This document shows, piece by piece, positions 1 to 8,600 of a stretch of DNA of 10,079 nt. Location: positions 1-10,079 of the forward strand of contig MU385824.1 of the NCBI GenBank assembly GCA_022497155.1. Reading direction: 5' to 3'. Below the pieces are notes generated by a model that saw only the letters and a list, made by a program, of their open reading frames with translations, was not told where the DNA came from and searched no databases. How positions within the stretch are numbered: the stretch's first letter is position 1; each line of letters begins with the position of its first letter. The stretch is from Whalleya microplaca (lineage: Eukaryota; Ascomycota; Sordariomycetes; Xylariales; Xylariaceae). A program made the position numbers and the translations under genes.

Positions 1-147
1 TGCTGTCACCTGCTGTCAGCTGCTAGGGAGGCTTACAGGGAGGTCACCTGACCTGACCTGCTGCTGCTGCTAGCTGTGGCTAGCTGACCTGTTGTTACCT
101 GACCTGCTGCTGCTGCTGCTGCTGCTGATAGCTGTGGCTATCTGACC
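1..147. repeat. CTG-rich tandem repeat flank
   Basis: This stretch is GC-normal and keeps many CpA and TpG dinucleotides, unlike the interior. Two copies of a longer unit follow each other, about 51-96 and 97-153. Each starts ACCTGACCTG, runs through a CTG tract, then AGCTGTGGCTA (GATAGCTGTGGCTA in the second), and ends CTGACCTGTT. The second copy carries eight CTG units at 104-127, the first fewer, which points to microsatellite slippage. The second copy runs straight into the LTR-like repeat, and the shared GTTACC makes the exact edge uncertain by several bases. No coding potential is apparent. Confidence 0.85.
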
Positions 148-229
148 TGTTACCCTAAGGTCCTTGGGGTGAAAATTTTTTTTTTTTTAGATCTGAAGGT
201 CAGGCATTTAAGTGTGGGGCGTGTTTTCA

Positions 230-287
230 TTTTTTTTTTTTTTTTTTTTTTTGATTTTTTAGCTGCGTGGACGCTAGCTGAAAAATC
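230..287 (-). other. Hairpin plus homopolymer tract in left LTR-like repeat
   Basis: Positions 253-287 form a near-perfect stem: GATTTTTTAGCTGCG pairs with CGC(T)AGCTGAAAAATC around a TGGA loop, with one bulged T. It abuts a run of 23 T at 230-252, which is poly(A) on the strand in which the repeat reads TGT...ACA. The same hairpin and A tract occur in the right copy, with the stem arms kept and the loop changed. A role in RNA 3'-end formation or replication slippage is speculative. Confidence 0.7.
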
Positions 288-365
288 AGGGAGGAATGTT
301 ATAGGGCAGGGGATTACGGGTATTAATAGCAGCTTAGGAGTCACTAAAAGCCCTTTAAAGCCACG

Positions 366-440
366 TTATAGGGCATTTCATAGGGTATTTACAGGGCATT
401 TCACAAGGTATCCACAGGGCACTTTATAAGGCAATTTACA
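366..440 (-). repeat. 12-bp tandem array inside left LTR-like repeat
   Basis: About six head-to-tail units of 11-12 bases follow the pattern (a/c)(c/t)ARGG(c/t)A(t/c)TT(t/c), such as ATAGGGCATTTC, ATAGGGTATTTA and CAGGGCACTTTA. The array sits between the conserved blocks CCACGT and GTGGATTATATACC. The right copy has a matching array with a different unit order and number. Tandem motifs of this size in an LTR could be promoter or protein-binding repeats, but nothing here shows that. Confidence 0.75.
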
Positions 441-608
441 GTGGATTATATACCTATATTTAGCTAACTTTTTCCCTCACATTTTTTTCACTTTTTTAAC
501 AAGAGATATCACTAGATAGTCACACACATATAGCTTTAGCAGCTAATATACACTCATTTTAACTTGATATCTCACTTTCGCTTCACCCCGACACCCTGTC
601 TTAAGACA

Positions 609-2960
609 ATACTTAACAGTTTTATTTCGGAAGCTTACTTTCGTATAATATTATTTTATTATATCAGAACCTTTTAGTCGATTAAGTAGTTTTAAAGTAC
701 TAAGGTATATTACAATTTCTTAAAAAGCTTTAAATTAGTTTTTTAGCAGGTATAAAATAATAAGTAATAGGGAGAATTCCGGTACTTTTTATATTAGTTT
801 ATTTAATCGAGGTATTTTTGCTATAAAAACGTTAAACTAGATATTAATAAAATTATCGACTTCTTTTTCTTATTAATTATCTAGTTTATCGGACGGCCCT
901 AATAGTTTATATAATAAACTATTTATTACTTAATGTCGTTTCTTAAAGATATGCCTTATTTCGAAATCAAATATTTTAATAAAAGCTATTTACTAAGTTA
1001 GTGCTACGTTAAGTAAGTTAAAGAATCTATTATTTAGTTAAGCGATTAAAATTTTAATATTAATTTCGAGAATAAATCTCGTGCCGTAAAGGTAATTTCG
1101 CAATTGTTAAAAAGATTTAACTACCCCGAGATATTTTCGTTTCGTAATATTATAATTAAGTTTTAGCTTTTTTTATATATTAGATTTAAACCTTATAAGT
1201 TAAACGTGTTTATTAATTTCTTATTTTAATATATACTTTTATTTAATATTTAACGCATTAATTTTAAGCTAAATAATATATTTATTTATATAATCGAGCG
1301 TAATTAAATAAGGTATATTAATTAACGCTATTTTAAGTTTGTTTATAACTTATTATTATTTTATTTTCTATTTTTAATTTACGTTTTTCCGGAGAAATTT
1401 TATTAATAATAAAATAATTAACGTATAATATACAATTTATATGCGATAATAAACTGTGACTTTTAGGAATGCCTACATTTTAGAAATATTATTATAAGGT
1501 AATTATTCCGTGATTTTAATAACCTTAGCTTAATTAAAGGAACAACTATTAGTATTATATAAATAGCCGATAATAATAGCGGCGTTTTTATATTAATCGC
1601 TTTTTTCCGCATTAATTATAACTTCTGCTAGTTTAAAATTAAATAAAATATTATTAATATTTTTTAAATATTTATAGATAAATTATTTTATTTCTAGTGC
1701 GATTTTTTAATTATCGTATTTTGTTTTTAGCCCTTTAATATTAATATTATTAAAGAATGGCTCGCATTTATCGGGTATAAGGTTAAATAAAATCCGGGTA
1801 ATAATATATAAAAATTGTGCTACCGAATTAGTCCCTTTTTATAGCAAAGTTATTATCCGGAAAAGCCCGATTAGCGTCGAAAATATAGTGTAATCTTTAT
1901 TAAATATAAATAATAATATTTAATTATATCCTAAAAAGAAATCTACTATAAAGATTATTACTTATATAATAAATTTTTCCGTAAATTTATTACAGTTATT
2001 CGGGAGGAAAATATTTTATATTTATATAATATTTAGTTTTGTCGCCGAATTAATTAACCGAAGGCTTTTATTTCTTTTTTTAACTATAAACTAGGCGTTA
2101 CGGTATAAAGCATAGGATTTTTTTAATATTTTATTTTTAAGCTAACTTTATAGAATATTTAAAACCTGTATTTTTAGTAGCGCTAGGATAGAAATTAATT
2201 TAGCTTACTATATATTATATAATATTATTTTAATTTTATACGGAAGAAATACTTCTTCCCTAATTCGGCCGATTTTTATAAAGTCCTAGGCTAGTACTAT
2301 TTTTTGTCGATAAAAAATCTTAATTAGTATTATTTTTTTTTAATCTATAAGTTTTATATTTAGTAGTTTTATTTTAATAATATCCAGGCGTTCTTTCGTT
2401 AATCTAGTGTTTTACGGCGCGGGAGCGAAACGCGGAATAATGCCTTTATATTTTTTATCTGTTTTAGATATATTTAAGGGTTTAAAATTCGGCTCTATAC
2501 TTTATAATATTACTTATTTTTAATTAATCGACCTTAAAGGGACTATATTATCTAATTCGGCATTATCGATTAAGTAAACTTTTTGTACTTTTAGTTTATA
2601 TATTATATATAGCTTGATTTCGTTTTTCCGTAATATCTTTTTATAATATAATATTATATGCCGTATTACTTATTTAGATTTTTTTTTAATAATTTTCTAT
2701 AATAAGCCTAGTAAATAATTATTAAATAGCGAGGCTTATATTTAATTACTATTTTAAAACATTTTATTAATAGTAATTTTTATCTGTTTATTAGCTTATT
2801 TTAAACTTAAGTTATTTTAGACTATATGTTTAAATTTCGCTAGATTTATTATTGCTGTAACATTTTAAGGCCTTTATTTATTATTAACCTAGCCCCTAAT
2901 ATCGGCGGTTATTAGTTTTCCGAAAAATTAATAACGTTAGCTAGGGTTTATTTAGCTAAT
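609..2960 (-). pseudogene. gypsy pol remnant: RT, RNase H, start of integrase
   Basis: One minus-strand frame can be followed from about 2580 to 609 without an indel, interrupted only by RIP-type stops; the segment up to 2960 is weaker. Landmarks: LAxDFIKIGRIREEV near 2290-2260, the lead-in typical of this fungal gypsy family; FIVKKRNKSLRLIN near 2088-2049 (RT); VDFFLGYN at 1946-1923 with the first catalytic Asp intact (1943-1941); LPxGxTNSVAQF-like at 1847-1812; FFNNI at 1757-1743, where the family has a two-Asp motif, so both catalytic Asp are now Asn. RNase H follows: the first acidic residue is Asn at 1259-1257, then RFxSNIW and KRKYLGVVK near 1188-1110. A linker GPSDKLDN (about 897-874) and FRNKTVKY (632-609) lead toward the integrase zinc finger, but the frame ends at 609 before any HHCC residues. 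The product would have copied the element's RNA in virus-like particles; it is dead. Confidence 0.85.
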
Positions 2961-3059
2961 TTATTGTATATAAGGGGTATTATAATCTTAATACCTCTAA
3001 AAAATATCGAAGCTATTAATGAGCTTTTTTTAAGGTAAATTATCATACGTAATTAGAAA

Positions 3060-3310
3060 ATAAAGTTAAGGCCGAGAAATAACAGGAATGTAGCTTTAAA
3101 GTTTTTAACTATATAAATTAGTAATAGCAAGCTATAGCTTGCTAACTATATAGGTTTTTCGATTAGGCTAAGGCTTTTAATTCTATTGTTTATTAATATA
3201 TTAAAGCTGGACTATATAATCCTAATTCTTTATATAAGTATTTAATATTTAAGAATATATGATTGTGTAATAATACTTAACTAAATACCTGTATTAATAA
3301 CTATAGTAAT
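3060..3310 (-). pseudogene. Possible retropepsin (aspartic protease) remnant
   Basis: Minus-strand codons 3301-3254 read VINTGIxLSIITQSYI, close to the active-site pattern VDTGAxLxxITxS once two RIP-type changes (Asp to Asn, Ala to Ile/Val) are allowed. About 70 residues downstream, near 3080, the same frame gives FLLFLGLNFIF, resembling the ILG-type second motif of retropepsins. The position between gag-like sequence and RT fits Ty3/gypsy order. This frame differs from the RT frame to its left, so an indel or a frame change lies between 2960 and 3290. The assignment rests on short motifs in mutated DNA and is tentative. The enzyme would have cleaved the Gag-Pol polyprotein. Confidence 0.4.
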
Positions 3311-3880
3311 TAAATCCTTATATTCTTTAAAGCTAATCCTTATAGTTAATTAGAGTAATAGTCGGATATATGTTCTAATATCCCGGATAAACACTAGCAG
3401 AAATGTTATAATAATTTAGGTAGCGTTACCGGGTATTATAAAAATATTATTAATCGATATATTTATAAGGCTATTTTAGGATTTATTAGGCGTAAAGATT
3501 AGTTATAATATGTTTGGTATAGGATTAAATTAAAATTACTATTTTTATTATTATTAATTAATTATTTCGGCTAAAGGGATATAAATTATTTTATAAGGCT
3601 TTCGACTTATTTTACCCGCTTTATTAAATAGGTATTAAAATAATATCTTGCTAAATCCTGTATAATGTTTAATTAGATTATTTTATAAAACTTTAAATCT
3701 TTTTGCCGCATTTTTAAAGATCTTTTTCTTTTAATATTCCGAAATTAAAGTTAAAGCTAATTAATTAGATATAATATTTTTTAGCTTATTAGCCTAGGTT
3801 TATTTCGGTATCTTTAAAACTATTAAAGGTGGAAGATTTAGCTTTAATAATATTTTATCGATTGTTTTTTTTACAGATAT
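3311..3880 (-). pseudogene. Unrecognised coding remnant upstream of protease, gag-like by position
   Basis: In the same minus frame as the protease motif, a fairly continuous reading runs from about 3880. It includes IDKILLKLNLPPLIVLKIPK, LALTLISEYxKKKIFKNAAK and HYTGFSKIL, followed by a stop-rich patch near 3570-3540. Many Lys codons (AAA) probably derive from Glu (GAA). I do not recognise the protein. Its place upstream of protease suggests the C-terminal part of Gag or a Gag-Pol linker. The plus strand also gives a readable frame here, with more stops, so the strand call leans on the neighbouring motif. Confidence 0.35.
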
Positions 3881-4898
3881 ATTATTATCTATATTTTTAT
3901 ATCTCTTTAATATTAAGACGTTAATCTTATTTTTACTTTTATATTAAAATAGCTTAATTATTGTTTTATATATAGGATTTCTGTTTTTATTAATAGTTGG
4001 TTCTTTTTAGAAGTAATTTTATAAGTTTATAAGTTTATAAAAGGTGTTATTTTTTAGGCTTTTTATTTTAATATTATTAACTTTTAAATTTATAGCTAAT
4101 ATTATTTCCGGGTTACGATTTTATAAATTAGCTATTAATCGAATAAAATTATAGTTTTATTTAAACTTTATATTTTTTTCGATTTTACTATATTTATAAA
4201 GATAATAATAAGCTAATTTCCGAATTTAAGTACTGTATATCCCTATTTTATATAAGAATTATAGGCAGGCTTAGATAATATTTTTTTTATTTGTTTTACT
4301 TTTAGTAATTATATACCTAAGGAATAAAATATTCCTAATTTCGGGAGTAGCTTAGAAATCTCCGATAAAATATCCCTTAAGTTAATTATTATATTATATT
4401 ACGTTATCGCGGCTTAACGACACTATTAGGGAGCAGGTAGTGGAAAAGTAGCCTAATTTCCTGTAGAGAAAATAAGTATTTTAATTATACCTTTGGAATA
4501 ATATCGGTTATAATATATATTGATTATTTTAATCTTATCGGCTATTATACCTTTTATATTTTTTTTTTATTTAAAAGCCTGGCGTGATAAATGTTAAGAG
4601 ATATATCTCTTGCTTTATATTTTTAAATATTTTATTAAGCAAAGGTTTTTTTTTATAGGGTATAATATTTTAATTTTAATAGCATTAATCAAATTTTTTT
4701 TATAAATGTAATAAAATTTTTATTAGCTTTAAGTTATATAATAAACATTTATTTTATAAACTTAATTAAGTTTTTTATTTTGTTTAATTAGGAAAATAGA
4801 GTCTTTTTTTTAGGATAACTTTAGGCTGCTTTAGGCTTATTAATAATAAACGGAATTAAATTAAACGTTAATAATTAACCGATTTATTTTTATATTAT
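3881..4898 (-). other. RIP-degraded interior of the minus-strand element, no gene recognised
   Basis: About 1 kb of T-rich plus-strand DNA between two minus-strand coding remnants. I could not follow one convincing frame through it. A less A+T-rich patch at about 4405-4465 keeps some CpA and TpG, and a perfect 16-bp palindrome, AAGAGATATATCTCTT, sits at 4596-4611. Runs of T reach 8-10. It is most likely decayed gag-region sequence of the element. Confidence 0.45.
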
Positions 4899-5210
4899 TA
4901 ATCGGGCGAAACCTATTAGATATTACGGCTGTTATAATTTATTAGGCCGACTATAATATCTGTTTATATATGTATAACGTTTTAGGCTTTTTTATAATCT
5001 AATTCGAAAAGTTTGTTGTATAATTTCGAGTAAAATTATATAATCTATTTAATAACCTTTTGATCGATTTTTTGTTATAAATTACTAACAAAAATAGCGT
5101 TTTATTTTTTGATCTTTCCTTATTTCCGGATATTCTTTACCCGAACTAAATAATTTAAAGTATAATAATAAATCTCTATCGGTCTAAATAATCTGTTATT
5201 TCTTTTTAGG
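4899..5210 (-). pseudogene. Unrecognised coding remnant in gag region
   Basis: A minus-strand frame gives a protein-like reading: TDRDLLLYFKLFSSGKEYPE, then IRKDQKIKRYF, YIILLEIIQQTFRIRL and YTYINRYYSRPNKL. Stops fall at positions explained by Gln or Trp codons. Residue use is varied (Cys, Pro, Gly, Tyr, Arg) rather than low-complexity, which argues for real former coding. I do not recognise the family, and it lacks a visible zinc knuckle. It lies in a different frame from the remnant at 5250-5920, so an indel or two separate genes lie between. By position it would be Gag. A captured host segment cannot be excluded. Confidence 0.35.
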
Positions 5211-5249
5211 TTTTTCAATTATTTTATAGGGGTTTTTGTTTATTTTAGG

Positions 5250-5920
5250 TTACTAATTTTAAAATATTGTTTTAGAACTGTTTTTATTTTTTTCTAAATA
5301 GTAATATTTTTTAGTAAAGTTTCGATTTGTCGCTTATTAGTTTAATTATTTATTTAATATAGCATTTCCTTAATTTTAACATTATTTTCTAAGCTATATT
5401 TATTAAATATATATATTATATTTTCGATTTAATTTATGACATTATTTTTATTAAATAAAAGTTATAGGTAGTTTTAAAAGTTTGGCAATGTAGTTATTAC
5501 TATAAACCTAGTTTCTCTAGTTGTAATAAGTCGCTTTTAATCGAAAGCTATATTTTAATCTGTAGGCTTTTTGTCGATTTATATATTTTTTTTTATATTA
5601 AGGGATAAAGTCTTTTAGCTAGTTATTTTTGATTAAGTGTTTTAATTATATAATGCCGAGTTTTTCTTATTTTACTGGTACTTTTAATTAATAGTAAAGT
5701 TAATAGTCCTTTAATTATTAGTTAGTCGGAGAGATCTTTTTTTAGCTGTGTCTAATATGGTTTAAAATATTTTATTATTTAGTTATTTTGATTTTTTAGT
5801 TATACTTAATTTTGGGGGAGTGTAATTTATTTTTTTTAATTATATTAGGTTATAGTCCTATAATATTTTAGATATAAGATTGTAACTATTTTTTAGGACG
5901 CTAATAATAGCTTTGAAGGT
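5250..5920 (-). pseudogene. Unrecognised coding remnant, helical, gag-like by position
   Basis: A single minus-strand frame runs right to left through LKKDLSD, LIIKGLLTLLLIKSTSKI, HYIIKTLNQK, LAKRLYPLI, SLLQ-type helices (KSDLLQLEKLGL) and, beyond 5450, KLRKCYIK and KLISDKSKLYxKILLFRKK. Stops are TAA or TAG at likely Gln or Trp positions. The Lys/Leu/Ile-rich pattern with probable Glu-to-Lys changes suggests long alpha-helices, as in the capsid or coiled-coil part of a Gag protein. I cannot match it to a named Gag family. It shares the A-rich coding strand with the pol remnant to the left. Confidence 0.35.
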
Positions 5921-6544
5921 TAGGAGACTTTTAAAGAGGATTTTAATAATAAGTTGTTAATCTGGTTATTATATTATATTAATTAATTAATTGCGTAATA
6001 GGATTATTTATAGGCTAATTAAAAGCTCGGATATTATTCTTGTTATTTAAATTTTATTTTAGTTTATTTTATAAGTTTAAATTATAGTATATTTTTATAT
6101 ATTATTTACTATATATTTTATGATTTTCTGATTTTTTTTAATCTTTTGTGTTGCTAATTTTTTCGTATTTAATTTGCTTTATTAAAATTTGTGTTTTTCT
6201 GTATTTTTATATTATTATATTTTTGTGTTTTTTATATTTTATATTTTTTATGTTTTTATATTTTTATATTACTAGCTTATTAATATATATTATAAGTTTT
6301 TTATAGGTTTTTTTATTAATTTGTTTATTTTTGGTATTACTTTTTTATTTTAGATAATCGTTTACTGTTAGTTCTTTTTTTTAGTTAGTGCTTTTTTTTT
6401 ATAGGTTTGGTTAGTTTAGTAGTTTTTAGGGGTTTTGTTAAAGTCCTTTTTTTTTGGTTTTATTTTATTGCTGCTTTTATTTAGATTGTTTTTTTTGATT
6501 AATTAGAAAGGCGAAGAAGTTAAAGCCTATCTAGGGGAGCTAAA
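5921..6544 (-). other. Low-complexity right end of the minus-strand element
   Basis: Strongly T-rich on the plus strand, with long near-homopolymer stretches of TTTATATTTTT type around 6180-6300. The minus strand reads as Lys/Asn/Ile-rich low-complexity sequence, as expected if a charged or Asn-rich Gag N-terminus had been mutated. No start codon, primer-binding site or 5' LTR is recognisable before the sequence changes at 6545. A segment at 6510-6544 (GAAAGGCGAAGAAG and AGGGGAGC) is less A+T rich. Confidence 0.45.
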
Positions 6545-6772
6545 TGTCTTAGGATAGGGTGTTAGGGTAAAGGAGGTGCTATTTTATGGCTTCGCTAATC
6601 GGAAGTAATTAAGGCGACGAAATAAAAAGAGTTATTTATAATAGCGATTGATTGAAAGGAGAGATGTGTTTATTATCGGCGACGAGGCTGTCTAAGCTAT
6701 ATATGTTTTATCTAAGAGTAAAAGAAAAAGACAAGCGATATATATATGTTACGGCATACTAGCCCCATAACA
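6545..6772 (+). mobile_element. Possible 228-bp LTR-like sequence between the two elements
   Basis: Begins TGTCTTAGGATAGGGTGTTA and ends AGCCCCATAACA, so it has TGT...ACA ends. Its first 27 bases match the start of the 461-bp repeat at about 20 or more positions, but the rest does not obviously align. It is less A+T rich than its neighbours and keeps patches such as GGCGACGAGGCTGTC. It marks the point where plus-strand composition switches from T-rich to A-rich. Flanking bases (CTAAA and ATAAT) are not a clear target duplication. It could be a 5' or solo LTR of a related family, a rearranged fragment, or a non-LTR sequence with coincidental ends. Confidence 0.35.
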
Positions 6773-8600
6773 ATAATTTATAATATTATATAGTTACTGC
6801 TACCGGAAAATTTTTATAATAACAACTTTAAAAAACCTCGTATACTTAACATTTATATTATATCGGGTATTAAAAAGCTACCTAATTTTCCGGAAAAACT
6901 AACTTTTAAAAAAATATATATTTATATAAAAAATGCCACGTATGTAAATAAACTTTACGATTTTATTAATAAATACTTAAAGTTATAAATTAACTAAAAA
7001 ATAATTAATATTCCCGAAAACTAGTAAATAAAAATTTTATTAATAAAAAAATGGCAAAATTAACAACTAAACGTACGCAAATACCTTTTTTTAAAAAAAA
7101 ACTAAAAAGTAGTTAATAATATATATAATAAATTATACGCCTAAAATCGGATGAAGTAAGTAAAAAATCCTACCTTTTTCGCGTATTTATTTTTTATAAT
7201 ATAGCGCATTTTAAAAAAGATATTAAAGGGAAAAATAATTATCGACTTGCGTAAATTAAATAAACTAGCGGTGCTAAATAATTATTTCTTGCCTTTATAA
7301 TTTAATATAATTATATTATTACAAAAAAAATACTATATTATAATTATTAACGCTATATTATTTTTTCATTAGTTTAAAGTTTATAAAGATTTCCGGGATA
7401 GGTTTATTATAATTAGCTATAAAAGTTTTAAATAATTTACGGTAGCATTAATAAAATTTCGGAACTTACCGGCTTATATCTAAAGATATATAAATAAATT
7501 ATTACGCCCGCACTCGAACTTCTGCCAAACATTTATTAATAATATCGTTATTTTCTCTAATAACACTAAAAGTTATTTAGACTATTTAAATCATATCTTT
7601 TAGCTCTTTAATTAAAAAGGAGTCTTAATATCCCTAAAAAAGTCTTTTATTAAATACCTTTTTATAAAGCTACTTAGGTTTAAAATAAATGCTTTTAATA
7701 TAGCCACTATAGCGGAGCGGCTAATAGCTTTTTAAAATATTACATTTCTTTAATAATTAAAAGCTTTTAAGTAATATTTTAACGCAAATAAGTTTTTAAG
7801 ACCTTTTTTTCCGTATTTCGTATAATTAGCAAATCTTTTATAAAAACGTAAAATTACGTTATTAGCAAAAGGACATAAAATAAAGAAAATAAACAATAAC
7901 AATCTCGGCAAAAAACAAGCGTATTATAAATCGACATTTTATAAACTAAATAAAGCGGAGCTTAAATCCTTTAAAACTATATAAAATCTTATTTATAAAA
8001 AAACAATAATTTACTATTATAACTTAAATAAGCCCCTTTTTTTCTAAGTAAATAAATTAATTAAGCAAAGATTTAAGGTTATAATATTTTAGCTAAAAAA
8101 TAAATATAATTAACGCCTTAGCACGCCTATATTATTAATATAAATTATACTAATTATATATTTTAGCCGTTATTTATTTAACGCGAAAATAAAATACGGC
8201 TTATTAAAATTAAAAATAGCTTGCTTAATTTAAGCCATAAAAAAGCTTTATATAACTATTTAATTATTTAATAAGCCTATTATAATCTTAATAAATCACT
8301 TAGCCATAAAGGGGATTATAAATTAAACTATATTTAACACCTCTTTATTAAAGCGAGCTAATAAATAGCTCATTAACTTTTTTATTTACTTATTATAATA
8401 CGGATTCCAGGTATATTATTTAGCAGGAAAACTAAATTTTATACCTAATGCTTTTAACAAATTACGCACCATTTAAAATAAAAAAAATAACGAAAAAAAG
8501 CTTAAGCGGACGGAAAAACCGCTAATCTTTAATAAGATTTAAAATATAACGGAAATTACCGAGGCAGTTATAAATCTCGAAACTAAAAAGAAATTTCGCG
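6773..8600 (+). pseudogene. gypsy pol remnant: pre-RT segment, reverse transcriptase, RNase H
   Basis: One frame stays open to homology from 6803 to about 8804 with no indel, broken only by TAA/TAG at Gln or Trp sites. The pre-RT part reads LLPENFY then KKLPNFPEKLTF and YDFINKYLKL (6797-6985). RT: IDLRKLNKLAVLNNYFLPL from 7241; IINAILFFHxFKV with the first catalytic Asp changed to Asn at 7349-7351; FINNIVIFS at 7532-7558, where both catalytic Asp are Asn. Thumb and connection follow (KKSFI near 7640, FLRPFFPYF near 7795). RNase H: PLFFxVNK, first Asp to Asn at 8051-8053; SRYLFNAKIKYGLLKLKIACL near 8167-8230; INH near 8295; YYLAGKLNFIPNAFNKL near 8420-8465. Every catalytic acid I could place is lost, so it is inactive. 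The lineage resembles a common RT-RNase H-integrase type in ascomycete gypsy elements. Confidence 0.9.

Larger units (their letters stand above)
148..608 (-). mobile_element. Long LTR-like repeat, left inverted copy
   Basis: On the minus strand this 461-bp unit begins TGTCTTAAGACAGGGT at 608 and ends CTTAGGGTAACA at 148, giving the TG...CA ends and short terminal inverted repeat typical of LTRs. A second copy in the opposite orientation lies at 9674-10079. The two align over their shared length, with many transitions and a few small indels. It contains a 12-bp tandem array, a hairpin, a T23 tract and a perfect 12-bp palindrome at 597-608. It retains many CpA (seven in 481-540), so it is only lightly mutated. 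Immediate flanks (TGACC outside, ATACT inside) are not a target duplication, and no purine-rich tract precedes it on the minus strand. The repeat pair is certain. LTR identity is inferred, and a long terminal inverted repeat of a DNA element is the alternative. Confidence 0.65.
609..6544 (-). mobile_element. Degenerate Ty3/gypsy retrotransposon, truncated at both ends
   Basis: The minus strand carries, from right to left, gag-like fragments, a possible retropepsin, RT, RNase H and the start of integrase: the Ty3/gypsy order. The plus strand is T-rich throughout, consistent with an A-rich coding strand on minus. Stops are TAA or TAG where the family has Gln or Trp, and conserved Asp codons read as Asn, as expected from C-to-T changes on both strands. 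At the left the coding frame is cut at codon 611-609, immediately before the LTR-like repeat. No LTR, primer-binding site or polypurine tract of its own is recognisable. The RT part is certain. That the whole 5.9 kb is one element is inferred from uniform strand bias and gene order. Confidence 0.75.

Noticed and set aside
151..160. CCCTAA at the left outer end and TTAGGG at 6566 as telomere-like repeats
   Set aside because: Each occurs once and not in tandem; they are part of the repeat termini.
150..344. 64-residue minus-strand ORF with a poly-Lys stretch
   Set aside because: It lies inside the LTR-like repeat and its Lys run is the T23 tract read as AAA codons. No domain, and the right-hand copy of the repeat does not support it as a conserved gene.
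169..429. 86-residue plus-strand ORF with a poly-Phe stretch
   Set aside because: It overlaps the same T tract and the 12-bp array, on the opposite strand. The Phe run is TTT repeats; nothing suggests translation.
2835..2870. Possible Gag zinc knuckle (minus strand, near TGTTACAGC)
   Set aside because: Only the first Cys fits. The other Cys and His positions of the C-x2-C-x4-H-x4-C pattern cannot be reached by RIP-type transitions.
3060..3860. Plus-strand reading through 3060-3860 that looks protein-like if stops are taken as Gln
   Set aside because: It needs more stop corrections than the minus-strand frame, and the minus strand carries the DTG-like protease motif and matches the strand of the neighbouring pol. 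It is probably a shadow, though not excluded.
4596..4611. 16-bp palindrome AAGAGATATATCTCTT
   Set aside because: In DNA this rich in A and T such palindromes are expected by chance, and no partner copy or flanking structure supports a site.
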